Source: Sympetrum striolatum
Taxonomy: Eukaryota; Arthropoda; Insecta; Odonata; Libellulidae
Length of the DNA stretch: 64,000 bases
Assembly (NCBI GenBank): GCA_947579665.1
Contig: OX388345.1
Location: 31,711,849-31,775,848, forward strand
Reading direction: 5' to 3'
Part shown: piece by piece, positions 11,418-22,546 of the stretch
How positions within the stretch are numbered: position 1 is the stretch's first letter
Layout: every line of letters begins with the position of its first letter
The notes under the pieces: generated by a model
What the model was told of the DNA's origin: nothing
Databases searched by the model: none
What the model saw: the letters and a program-made list of their open reading frames with translations, nothing else
Position numbers and translations under genes: made by a program

Positions 11418-12050
11418 TACGAGGCTTGTTCCAAAATTAAAGTCTCCATATTAAAAAAATATAAAGATATCTTTGTTGGAATAAATATTTACATAGGTAG
11501 ATGGTGTATATATGTACTATTTTTCAAAATAGTTGCCATTCACTTGGATGCACTTTTCATGCCGCACTGGAAGTTTTGTATTCTCTCCGCATAAAAACTC
11601 ACCGCCAGCTCTTTTTCCAGATACTCAGTGACTGATGTTTTCTCTTCCCCATCCGTATCCATCCTTTTTCCTCCAAAATCTTGCTTCAGACTCAAGAACA
11701 AATGGAAGCTGGATAGGGCTAGGTCTGAGCTGTATAGAGGTTTGATTAATCCTAACCAAACTGATCCAGAACGGCTTTGGTGTCACGGGCACGTGTGGCC
11801 GAGTGTTGTCATGCAGAAGACAAATTCCTTTAGTCAGCATGCCTCTTATTCGATTCTGATTTGCTCTGCTAAGTTATTTTAGTGTCTCATAGTAAGAAGC
11901 TGCGTAGATTGTGATTCCGGTAGGCATAAACTAGATAAGAAGAACCCCTTTCCTGTCCCAAGAAATTGTTGGCATGTATTTTCGATCAGATAGCGTCACT
12001 TGGTTCATCATGAACTTTCGTTAGACCTTTAGAAAATTCTATCGTAGACG
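11418..12050 (-). mobile_element. mariner transposon relic (C-terminal transposase)
   Basis: On the minus strand, broken frames read as a mariner transposase from the middle to the C-terminus: SWDRKGVLLI, a stop, FMPTGITIYAASYYETLK, a stop, LSRANQNRIRGMLTKG, then ICLLHDNTRPH, which holds the second catalytic aspartate of the DD34D triad. After a frameshift come residues matching FGW, PYSPDLAPSD and GGKR-like parts, ending near 11540. CGAGGCTTGTTCCAAAA after a TA at 11418 may be the terminal inverted repeat; I did not find its partner. Several stops and frameshifts make it dead. It sits inside the presumed intron after A1. Confidence 0.8.
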
Positions 12051-12675
12051 GGAAGGGAGGTGGCGGCGGACGACGTGGAAGTAGCCATCGGAAATGAGTG
12101 TCAGACTAAGCACACCAACAGAAAGAAGAAGATCTAAGCTAAGTAGCAGTACAGCCTTATTTGGAAAAAATATTTCCGTCGGGCGCTAAGCGCTTGGAGA
12201 CATTACTTTTGGGTACGCCAAACGTAAGTTTTGACCAATCCCTTCGTGGTATGCTTCTATGCTCCTGATCGAAATCCTCGGCTGCAACAAAGAATACATC
12301 GCTACTGCTGTCCTTCTCCCAACCTCATTTATGTAAATATTTGTTTAAAAAAATTGGATATTTTATCTGAATCTGCGTCATTTGACCCAAAATCTGTCAT
12401 TCGTGATTTAAGAAACCATTGAAACGAAGAAGATAAGGAGCATGAAATGTACTTTAGTATAAAACGCAGACATATCCGAACAAATTACCTTTATACGACG
12501 TAATAACAAATAAATTTTTAAAGACAAGCTTTTTATACGCGGAATTGTTCCACTTCTTAATTGCAATTGAGAGTTAACCTTACCCAGTAAGTCTGAAACA
12601 TAGCATGTTTGATGTTTCAAAAAATGTAAGTCGCAATCCTTTAGATAATAAAAGACTAATCGTATGATATACTTA
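12051..12675. other. Gene-free stretch
   Basis: I see no gene. The segmental-duplication homology to 26.76 kb begins at about 12676, so this stretch is the unduplicated left flank of the A2 unit. Confidence 0.4.
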
Positions 12676-12925
12676 ATTCATGCGGCATCTGAACTAGTAT
12701 CTACTTAAATATTGAATAAGGCTTTTGATCATTAGGATTTCTAATTGCAAATATCTTCTCTGAGTTTAGTAAAACCTTTTAAGATATCTTCAGCGAAACT
12801 TTATAAAAAAATGGCACCTCTGCTTAGTCGCACTCCAAAACTTCTTAAAGGCAAAGCAATCGATTTTTGTGAGCCTACTGTTGATAATTTGACAGCTGTT
12901 TTCCAGAATAGCTGAGCAAAGCGCT

Positions 12926-13080
12926 TGTTATGAATTCTGTAATGGGATTGCATGTTTATTTTGATAGCCTAACTGTTCCTTGAAAAACTTCAACATCAGT
13001 TTTCATGAATTCCTATGAAATACCATTCGTTATGAATTCTGTAATGTGATTACATGTTTCTTTTAATAATTTAACTGTTT
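12926..13080 (+). repeat. Tandemly duplicated upstream block of A2
   Basis: The block beginning GTTATGAATTCTGTAATG occurs twice, starting near 12928 and 13030, about 100 bases apart, each followed by CATGTTT and a TAACTGTT motif. A3 carries the same pair (about 27021 and 27124). B copies and A1 carry a single related block (GTGAATTCT...), so the doubling happened in the ancestor of A2 and A3. Confidence 0.65.
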
Positions 13081-13121
13081 CAGCTTACATTTGGAAACTT
13101 CCTTTGGGAATCTGTTACGAA

Positions 13122-13263
13122 TCCATGATTTCAGCGATCGCATAAATTATCTCCCGGAGGAAAGTTATAAATAAAGATAACTAAGTTGGACACCCCTGGA
13201 TAAATGGCACTTTCTTTATATACGTACTTATCATTCACTTCTCAACTATTTAGGAATAGGTAT
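13122..13263 (+). promoter_or_regulatory. Upstream module of first exon A2
   Basis: Three conserved blocks occur in fixed order: CCATGATTTCAGCGATCGCA at 13123, TTGGACACCCCTG at 13186-13198, and CTTCTCAACTATTTAGGAAT from 13238. The same order appears upstream of A3, B1, B2 and B3 at near-constant spacing from the ATG (93-95 bases from the middle block). Conservation between diverged A and B copies suggests promoter function, but recent common descent is an alternative. Confidence 0.45.
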
Positions 13264-13290
13264 CCCTTCTCTGGTGCTTTTTAACTGAAC

Positions 13291-14208
13291 ATGGCCGTGG
13301 AAAAGACGCTTCGGCTGTATTGGGCCCTGTCGCCGATGTTGAACATGAGCAGGCTCTTGGGAATCGCTCCAACACCTTTCGAAGAACACGCCGAACCCAA
13401 AAAATGGACGACCTTCTTGAATTACCTCGTATACTCGATGCTTCTACTCTTCTCCATATACTTGATGTGGAATTTTCCCATTGAAGAACTGTTTGATGAT
13501 GGCTCAGTGGAAGAATCAGAATGGATAAAAATTATTTGGGGCATTTTCGATATCTCGACGTGTGTGGCGTGCGGATGCTTTTACCTACTCAAGCACTCGA
13601 ATGTTCGGCGAATTTTCATCAGCATCGCCGAGATCCAAAGATGCCTCGCTAAGGACTTCGATTTCGACCACCGGAGGATAAGAAGACGTCAGGAGATTCA
13701 GTTGGTTTTTGTTATCCTCAATACTGTTGTCCTGGGTTTAATGACGAGTGGAACGATCAAAATTTACGGGTTTTTTTCCATGGCCACGTGCGCTGAGGTC
13801 ATCCTAGAATACTTCTCTGTCGTTCAATTACAACTAGTTTGGCAGAACTTTACGGCAGTTTCCCTTTTGGGCAAATGCATAACTGGTATCAACTTTGAGA
13901 TTCGATCTTGGATTACCAAATGTCAAGTGAAGGATGCGAGATCACTGTCCAGATTGAAACAGCAGTTCCTAAAGGCGTACAAGACGTCCAAGCGAATAGA
14001 AGGAATTTACGGGATCTCCAACTTCTTATTCAGTTTAAATGACATTATGCGGTTAACTTTCTTGTTTTATTCTTCTGCGGATAGCAAAATCTATACTCTA
14101 GATGGGAATAGTGATTTCCTAAGACCTTTTAGCTTATGTTTATGGATTTTATCCTATCACTGTGTTTTGGTGTTTGCGCTTTACGTTGCAGAAAACCTGT
14201 ATGCAGAG
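13291..14208 (+). CDS. Gustatory receptor first exon A2 (TM1-TM6)
   Basis: This intact Gr first exon has 306 codons. It shares with A1 the N-terminal motif WALSPM..MSRLLGIAPTPF, the YLLKHSNVRRIF loop after TM2, and VWQNFTAVSLLGKC before ITGINFEIRSW. Six hydrophobic segments are visible in the positions given for A1. It is very close to A3 (27385), its duplicate, which is broken. The ATG context GAACATGGC is shared with A3. The exon ends NLYAE with GAG before GTATTT, a phase-0 donor; stop codons follow. Joined to the shared exons at 43041, 45451 and 47026 it would give a 386-residue receptor. A conserved module lies immediately upstream, so it probably has its own promoter. Ligand unknown. Confidence 0.92.
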
Positions 14209-16168
14209 GTATTTATTTGATTTTTGTTCTCTTTTTATATTCTCATAATTGCATTATACTGCTTCCTTGCATGATATCTTGCTTTCAGACGCTTTGCTCC
14301 TCACAGTTTCAATTTAAATCAGAATGTATGCTTCACGAATTCCAGCATAATTGAGGATTCATGTGTCTGAAAGTCTCTTTTCTATAAACGTTAGCTTTGA
14401 TTTTAGGGGAAGATAACCTTCCCTTTACATCAATGGTGCTTCCTAACATATCCATCCTCTATGGCACTCGTAAGGATTTAATGCAATTTCGCGGCACACT
14501 GAATCCCGTCTATGTTGAGCCTCTACTTTCGAGTTGATAAAAATGATCTGTGTTAACTAATAATGGAACACTGAAAATTTTCAATATTTTCGAAATTAAT
14601 TTACGACAAGCAGAGGAACGAAGCGCGTAAATGATATAAAATATAAAAGCACATGGCACTCCTAGATCCTAGATAATGCGAGGCACCTAAACGGCTTACG
14701 ACACTCTTATGCCCCGTTGTACTCTCGTTGACAAATACTCTTTTATATCAACCGCTAACTTTCGTTTATGTCTTCCCCTTTTTACTCTTCCATATCGCTA
14801 TCCATGATTCACAAACTGCTACACCATTCCGTACTTTCTATGAAAAGAAATCCCATTTTCACCCAAAGTAGTTTTCTTCCTCAATTTTACTTTATCGTTG
14901 AAAAGCTTTCCAACAAATAAATAAATCGAAAAGAATATAGATGCGACAACATCCGAAGGTTCCTCACTAACAACCCGTGGTCCCCAAGACGTGGCATTCT
15001 CTTCCTAGTCTCCGTCGCACGTTTATTTCGAAGGCCTCCAATCTTTCGATGACAACCTCAATATAAGTTAACGTTTCCCGCGCCTATAGCTAAACACACC
15101 ATACATAAGTTTTTGCCAATGTCTCCGTGGTTTGCTTCAATGTTTCTTATCAATATCCTCCGTTAAATGAAAGCCTCCTTCGTAATTGAAATTTTTCTTC
15201 TAACCTCATATTTAATAGCATTAATCTTTAAGAAATTGTTTAATTTACCTAATTCTGCATTAACTGACTCCAGACCTTTCGTAGATGATCTATAAAAGTC
15301 GTTGAACCAAAGGCTATTACGAACATTAAATGAATATCGGCATAAAATAGTAGATATAACAGTGCTAGTTGCGTTCATACGATGATATATAAAATAGAAT
15401 CTTAAGGAGGAGCACTTTATTTGCAGAAATATTCTATTTCTGAATTCTTATCAATAGTTATATTGAACAACCCTGTATACATTAAATATAACGATAAAAA
15501 TGCATTAGCAATCCTTTAGATCATAATAGACTGCATTCATCTTATATATCCAATTCAAGTACACCTGAACCAGTACAATTATCTAATAAAAAAGCCTTTG
15601 ATATATAATAAATAAACAAATTTGGAAATTTTTAGGATAAAAAAGTTTAATGTGTTATTTACAAAGTTTGTTTATCATTTCTAATTTCATTCCACGATTT
15701 ACGGCCGGAGAAGTTAGATTTCAAGCCATTTGATCTTACAGCTATTTATTTGCCAATATCATATCTAAGTCCGGTGACTTCTTAGCTACTCTTATGGATA
15801 CCTTCTGCAAAATTGTTGAGTATGACTTGACTTTTCTGCTGAGTCACTACCCAATATAATTTAAATGTCATGGAATATTTTTCGTGAGTCCACCGTTTTG
15901 TGATAAACTTGAAAGCCTTTAGCTCCATTAACATTATTTCCTTTGCGCTATCGCTCGTTGTGAATTCTTTAGTGGGATTACCTGGTTGATTTTTCATTTT
16001 AGGGATGAAAATCGTAAATTTATTATCCTCCTTCGGAGAACTTGTGTCACTCCATGATTTCAGTGACCGCATTAATTATCTCTCGGGGCAGAGATGTAAA
16101 AAGAAGGAAAAATGAGTTGGACACCCCTCGTTTCTTATCATCGTATTTAACAAAGTTACTTATAAATT
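14209..16168. other. Sequence between A2 and B1, no gene seen
   Basis: The A2 donor starts this stretch. It matches 28301-30240 between A3 and B2 over most of its length. I saw no C-terminal Gr exon. The last 250 bases hold the B upstream module (GTGAATTCTTTAGTGGGATT near 15959, TCCATGATTTCAGTGACCGC at 16051, TTGGACACCCCT at 16117-16128). Confidence 0.5.
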
Positions 16169-16223
16169 CCTTTCACAACAATTCAGGAGTTGGTAGATCT
16201 TCCCTGGGTCTATCTAACTGAAA

Positions 16224-17141
16224 ATGGCAATGGCAAAGAAGCGCCGGCTGCATTGAGCCCTGTCCCCGATGTTTAAGATGAACAGGCTAATGGGAATCGC
16301 TCCAACACCTTTCGAAGAACAAGCAAAGCCCAGAAGATGGACGATCCTCGTTAACTACTTCGTGTACGCAGTGATTCTACTCCTTTCCATGTACTTGATC
16401 TGGAAAATTCCGATTGAAAAACTGAATAACGACGATGCTGTGGAAGAAGCCGAATGGATAAGACATCTCTGGGCTGCTTTAGATCTCGTTGTCTGTGTGT
16501 CTTGCGGATTCATCTACCTGCTCAAGCACTCGAGTGTCCGGCGGCTTTTCATCGACATCGCCAAGATTCAGAGAGGACTCGCTAAGGACTTCAATTTCGA
16601 TGTTCAGGGAATAAGAAGACGTGTGGAGATTCAGTTGATCCTTGGTATCGTCATGATTCTAAACCTGGTATTACTTTCGAGGGGAACGTTCAAAGTGTAC
16701 GGATTTTCCACTTTGTCAGCGTGCACCGAAATTATCATAGACTATTTCGCTATTATTCATTTACAAGTAGTCTGGCAGAACTTTACGGCAGTTTTTCTAC
16801 TCGGAAATTGCGTTTCCGGTTTGAACTTCGAGATCCGCTCGTGGCTCAACATGGGTCGAGTGAATGACTCGAGATCCGTGTCCAGATTGAAACAACAGTT
16901 CCTAGTGGTATACAAAACGTTCAAGATCATAGAAGGAATTTACGGGATTTCCAACGTGCTCTTTTGTTTACACGACATTATCCGTTTATCTTTTTTGTTT
17001 TACTCTACTGTGGATCATAAATTCTATACTCCAGATGGGGAAACCGATTTGTTGACGCCTTTTAGCACCTGTTTTTGGATTATTTCCTCGCACTGTGTTT
17101 TGATTGTAGCGCTTTACGTTGGAGAGAACTTGTACTCAGAG
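16224..17141 (+). pseudogene. Gr first exon B1, nonsense codon near the start
   Basis: This is a 306-codon B-type Gr first exon. It reads MAMAKKRRLH, then TGA at 16254-16256, where B2 and B3 have TGG (tryptophan of the LHWALSPM motif). The rest is open through TM6 to NLYSE and the phase-0 donor GTATTT at 17142. Only this one lesion is visible. Restart at the ATG at 16269 (MFKMNRLMG) would lose 15 residues of a cytoplasmic N-terminus, so partial function is possible, but reinitiation is unproven. It shares some stretches with B3 only (HLWAALDLVVC) and others with B2 only (LSRGTFKVYGFSTLSAC), a mosaic. A young pseudogene, a null allele, or a sequencing error are the choices. Confidence 0.85.
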
Positions 17142-18599
17142 GTATTTACTACTGTATTTCTTTGATTTTTATTTTCTAATTACATTCAATTTATTGTAGA
17201 TATTACCCTCTTTTTGTTACTTTAATCTTTCCTTGGCTTCCGCGTTTCTGCTTATAGAGTCGTCTTTAAAGGAAAAGGAGCCATTTGTGATTGACAGCAA
17301 ATTGTAAGGTTCATGCAATACGAAATTTCTTCATTAAAACCTTTGGTATCATCTTCCATTAAGTCGTTTTCGCTTATATAAGAAAACGTTCCATTTTACC
17401 AATAATTTCTTGGTTCCTTTCAATATCCCTCATCAACTTCCTCCATTACATTAAAAGCTTCATTCGCTAATACCATTCTTCTCCTAACCTAATTGGTACG
17501 TTATATGCTTCAATTTCTGAAAATTTGTTTAATGTATATGAGTTTGCGTCATTTAACCCAAGTCTACCATTGTTGACTAAAATAAAAATTTTGAATCGAG
17601 CACAAAAACGAGCATGAAAAGTATTTCCAGATAAATCCGCATATAATTCCATGTAAATTAGATCCATATCGTCCTATTCCGTGTAAATTAGGTCCTATGA
17701 TGAAACTTCCATATTTTAAATCCAAAGGGAAACATTTTTCTAAGACTCAAACAGAAAAACAATAATTCAGCTCACTGCAATACAGCGTATTCATGTGTGA
17801 TATTTTCGAAAACATTTGTGAAGAGGTCAATTCAAAAGACCTAAATATTGTATTTTCTAATATTGAATACGTTGAAAAGATCATAAGCGGTTAGGTATAG
17901 GTTCACCAGTATCAGATAGTATATACATTTTTAATTAAATTTAAGATGCGAAATCTGCAGCGTGAAGGAGAACATTAGTTCAACAACCTGGTGGTGAGAA
18001 AGACGGCTTAAGCAGGCGATATTAGGAGATTCAGATTTGGCGATATTAGGCGATATTTAAGGCAAGGAAACCTTGTCTGAAAGTAATTCCTTCTATACTA
18101 AAGCGGATATTCGGAAAGTCACAACGGATACTATTTAAATATAAAACACGTATGTAACGTCAATCTTCTGCAATACAACTTGCTGAATGGGAAAGCTTCA
18201 CGAACAGGAAGACAACCTTCCAGAGAAAAAACGCGTCGAGAATGGGAAAAGGAATTAGTGAAAATTCGAGAGGATAATATTTGTTGAGAGGTGATAATAA
18301 ATATAATTCAGTCATCACACGATAAGTGAATTCTGCAAGGATAACAAATAGACATTTTGTGCGATTCGTTCAACAGTTGATGCGGTGGTGGATCGATGGA
18401 AATCAGTCGAGCATTCGTTGGTTGCTCATAATGCTCCCTAAGTGGTATACAAGTAGTTGATGGATTTGAATGACTCGGGAGGTTTTAAGTAGTTTCAGAG
18501 CAGCAGGAATTATTAGAGAGGGTAGACATAAACTTTTCTACTAATCGAGAGAAAATTAGGAAAAATAAGATTAATGTGATGGCAGGTTTATTGGCTTGG
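17142..18599. other. Sequence between B1 and C1, no gene seen
   Basis: The B1 donor is followed by AT-rich DNA matching 31211-32670. About 17945-18620 is present here and in copy 2 but is missing from copy 3 (junction near 38420). That segment contains a local repeat of GGCGATATTAGG near 18025-18060. No open frame of note. Confidence 0.5.
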
Positions 18600-19500
18600 A
18601 AACGGGTGATAAGCGAAAGAAATACTTGTTGAGGTCTGTGTCGCCCATGTTTACAATGAACAGATTTACTGGAATGGTAACGGAGTGGAACGTCAAAAAC
18701 CAGCGCTGCAACAACGGTTCTTGCTCCTTAATTACAATGTTTGCTGAATTATAGCGTTGGCATCTGCCTACTCCAGTTTGTATTCCATGTTCGTCTCCCT
18801 CTTCTTCGCCAAGTCAGTGGAAGTGTCTGTATAGATCATACATGCACTACACTACTCGATTTGACAACTTTTACAACGTCAGTAATCCTTGCTTATCTGC
18901 TCTTTCCGCAAACCGGAGGCAACGAGGTGTGGGTCACTGACAAAGACAGCAGTTGGAGATTTTTAAGCCTCTAATTCACACACCTCTTCCGGCACGTAAT
19001 AATAACTAGTAATATCAACGACATCTCCAAAAGCGATAACTTCTCCCGAAGTAATTGAATTTAGGCAGCAATTGTATCTTCAGATGTACTATATTCGGTC
19101 TGTTTTGCGGTTCTCGTTGTCCGTCAACTTTACTTCTACCCCTGATGATCATAGCATCGTTGTTGAAATATACATACATTGAGTGTTTCTTAGAAATTCA
19201 GCAATACGGGCCTTTCCATTGTTCCGAAAATCGGTGGTAACGAGGTTCGGATCGCTGAAAAAGATGGCTATATGAGATTTTTAATCCTCTTCATTAACAG
19301 CCGTGTTCCAATTACTTTCCTTTCTTCTTTCACGTTTCTCGGTAGCGGGATTAGCATTCACATCGTCACCTGGATCGTCGAATTTAAGATATTCTTCATC
19401 ATAATTAATATGAAAAATGTGTGGCAGTTTATTAACGGATGTATCACACCTCAGAAAAATGGCAATAAAAGCATAGCACTATTCATTCCATGAAGCAACC
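18600..19500 (+). pseudogene. Decayed Gr first exon C1
   Basis: KRKKYLLRSVSPMFTMNRFT (about 18612-18671) matches the Gr N-terminal motif KKRRLHWALSPMFKMNRLMG, with the tryptophan changed to arginine. After a frame change, LASAYSSLYSMFVSLFFAKS (about 18760-18820) resembles TM1. Much further on, MKNVWQFINGC (about 19410-19443) matches the VWQ(N/F) motif of the family. Stops and frameshifts are many. C2 (about 38420-39300) is nearly the same sequence with shared breaks, so the gene died before the duplication. No C copy in this window is intact. Confidence 0.7.
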
Positions 19501-20057
19501 ATTTCTGTGCGCTGAATGCTTAACTTACAGAAAATTCATTAGAAACGGAGACACAACGCTGAGAATGCGACGATAAATGTCATACACTTAAAATGAACAA
19601 ATTCCACTAAGTGCTTTCTTCACACTGCATTTAAAAGAAATGGTATCTCTCACATTGTAATATGCAGATCAATAGCACAACATGCTGTTCAATACATTTA
19701 GTGAATATGTGGTAGAGACTACATGGCAGCAGTTTATAAGGAAAAAATAGTAGCTCGAATATCAAATATTCAATTGGATTCCTGAGAAAGGCTTCCCGAT
19801 GGCACCTCGGAAGCAATCGTGGATTCCAATGATTACTTTGAGAGGCACTCAAAATGGTGAAATTTTCAAGATCCCTCCGCCTCAGATAATAAAAATCGCT
19901 TTCGAATAAGAAAGAAAGTCTAAATACTTGGGCAGTATTAGAATATTTCCATCTCGAAAGAAGAAGACATGAAATGAATGAATTCAGCGGTAGTTGAAAA
20001 GATAATCGCAGCGAAAGAGAAGTGCCCATTTCCGATACTAATTTAGTATTGCGTAAG

Positions 20058-20991
20058 ATGGAAAAGAAGAGGTCTAAAGGTCTACTGTGGGCTTTGTGGC
20101 CAATGCTCACCGTGAGCAAATTGACTGGGATCTCGCCAGACGATTCTACCAAACTCCGTCTAGCCATTCATTACAGCGCTTACACCCTGATCATGATATC
20201 TTGCGCGTTCGCGAGCTGGAATATGGCGTATTATCTCGCGCTTTCGGACGACACGAGACTAGATGTTTCAATGTTGATTCTAGATAGTCTGGCCAGCTGT
20301 CGATATGACCACGGGTGGCATTTGCACCTACGTGTGTCTCACAAAGTGCTCGAGGGTTCGGCGTAAATTCACGGACCTCGCCGAATACGAGGGGATCTTC
20401 CCCAATGCATTTGATGAGAAGCGGATACGAAAATCCTCCGCCATTCAGTCCGTATTGTTCGTCTCCGTCGCAGTTGATCTGTTTCTTCTTCCGTGGAAGA
20501 CTTCCACGCACTGCCGAGGATGCTTTTGGATCATAGTGGACGTTGCCATCAATCAATTTTTCCACGCAGTTTTTTTGGAAATGGTCTGGCAGTTCCACAC
20601 CGCCCTTCTTCTGCTCCGGAGATGTTTCAATGGCTTGAACTTGGAGATTCGTTCGCGGATTCAACCAGAGGAAAAGTTCGTCGGCGGGGTAACGTTGAAA
20701 CCCCGTTCGGGTGCAATGTGGAGGGGTATATTGTGGTTGAAGAAGATGCAGCTAAATTTACATACAATTCTGATATCGGTCGAACACTCGTATGTCGTAT
20801 CTAATTTATGTATCGGTTTCTACAATGTCATAGGAGTTTCCTTCATCCTATACTCTGCCTCTGATAGAAAAATTTACACTCCATCTGGGCAAACGGACGT
20901 AAGCATTGAAGTCATCGGGGGATTATGGATCGCTTCTTGCTTGCTGCTACTGTGTCTAGTTGTTTACGCAGCGGAGAAATTGTACGCTGAG
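20058..20991 (+). pseudogene. Gr first exon D1, broken by a 1-bp insertion
   Basis: This is a D-type Gr first exon, starting MEKKRSKGLLWALWPM. I chose the ATG at 20058 because it places the tryptophan at residue 11, as in A and B, and the only upstream in-frame start-like codon is a GTG. Near 20278-20281 D1 reads GATTCTAGATAGTC where D2 reads GATCAAGATAGTC: one extra base, which shifts frame within TM2. Downstream the original frame resumes and is otherwise open to LYAE and the donor GTAGAT at 20992. The length, 934 bases against 933 in D2, agrees. Nearly identical to D2 otherwise, so the break is recent or an assembly error. Confidence 0.88.
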
Positions 20992-22546
20992 GTAGATCTT
21001 GCTACTTTTGTATTTAAGAAGCGCAGTAGTTTTTGCGTTCCGAATAGCTCTGACTGTGTCGAAGTCGATTCTCTTTAAGAGGAGCTCTGATAATTTGAAA
21101 CGGAAGGGACCACTTAAAAAATTCAAATTAAAGAAGTTTCTGATGTTAGGCTTGGGTTTAAAAATATATTTAAAGGATACAGTACATATATTCCCTGTTT
21201 TAATTGTTTTCCACGGAAATTGGCGAGTCTGGAATTGATTCCCGGGAAAGACGTTTTTCATTTCTGTTTACATCCAAGAAAATAACCAACAGCTGCCAGT
21301 TGGTTGCAGTCTCCAGTCTCAGATCAGTCTCTTATTTTCCGATAAACACAAATGCTACCTCCAACTATAAATATTTGGTTCTAAATGATTGATGGATAAA
21401 CTAAAATAAATAATTGATTGATAAATATTACTTCTAACAAAAAATAATTGATTGATCAATATCAACCAAAGAGTGGAGTACAGATTCCACATTTCACGTT
21501 TACTTGGAAGTAAATGAATTACAACTAACAGATTTCAAGCAGAGTTCGATAATTGGGTAAAAATGTGAAGTTTCCATTTTTATAATAGAATAATTCAAAT
21601 AAATCAACATTAAATACCATATTCAGGCTGTAACAATATAAAAAATAGTTTAACTGATCACTAAAACTATTATTCTTAAGATATATACGATATATTCTAT
21701 AGATAAGTCTTAAACTATTCGTCTATTTCTTAAGATGATAAAAAACTGAGATTTGAAAAAAAATCCAAATAATTGTTTTTAGAACCGGATATTAAGTTGG
21801 AAATACTTAGTAGGAAAGGAAGAGAACACTTTGTCAAATTGAAATTGAAAAATTGATTTTATTTGGAAATACTTCATTTTCTAGGATTTTGATATCTAAA
21901 AAAATAAATATATTTCCTATTTCTGATTCCAATTAGTCATGCCTTCATTAAAGAATACACTTACATATTTCTTGCTTCCATTTTTTCTTCATTCATAGAA
22001 TTTCAATCAGCTAAACATCTATTTAAAATTACACTGTACCCCATTCCTTGAGTTATTGAACTTCCAAAGAAACTCTTTTCTTCCTGCACTTTTAATGCTC
22101 TCTCAATGCAAATTCATAAAAATATTTTCCATTAGTGCAACATCAATATATTTAATATATAAACATTAGATATTATAAATATCTTTCCAATTAAAAGTGA
22201 AGGGAAGCAAAATAAAAATTAAGAACTGTTTATCACCCTTTTAAGTGACATTTAGCTATATTTATGAGCTTAATATTTTGATTACCAGAACTCTTCTACA
22301 TAAAAGAAATAGAAAGAATCTAAGAGTTATTTGTACTTATAGCATAAAATTTTAATAAGTAATATATTTACCATTTAAATTTAGTTGTAAATTTTGAAAT
22401 TACTCTTAGATTCTTTCCATTATTGATTACCACAACACCTTGCCTGATTCTGTGAAATAAAATAAATGTATTGAATCCAGCCCCTAAATTTCTTGCTTTC
22501 AGAAATATCCAAAACTGAAGAAATTCATTGAATTTGTGAAAGGGAC
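20992..22546. other. AT-rich sequence after D1, no gene seen
   Basis: This stretch matches 40780-42228 after D2. It holds AT-rich DNA with many small insertions and deletions between the copies, for example bases near 21680-21725 absent from copy 3. No C-terminal Gr exon was seen here, although the duplicate flank of D2 leads on to the shared exons at 43041. Confidence 0.5.

Noticed and set aside
19631..20167. 178-codon minus-strand frame
   Set aside because: It overlaps the D1 upstream region and start on the opposite strand. The homologous interval upstream of D2 breaks it into a much shorter piece, so it is not conserved between near-identical duplicates.
20191..20664. 157-codon minus-strand frame (and 40057-40452)
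   Set aside because: Antisense shadow of the D-type Gr exon; conserved only because the Gr exon is conserved.
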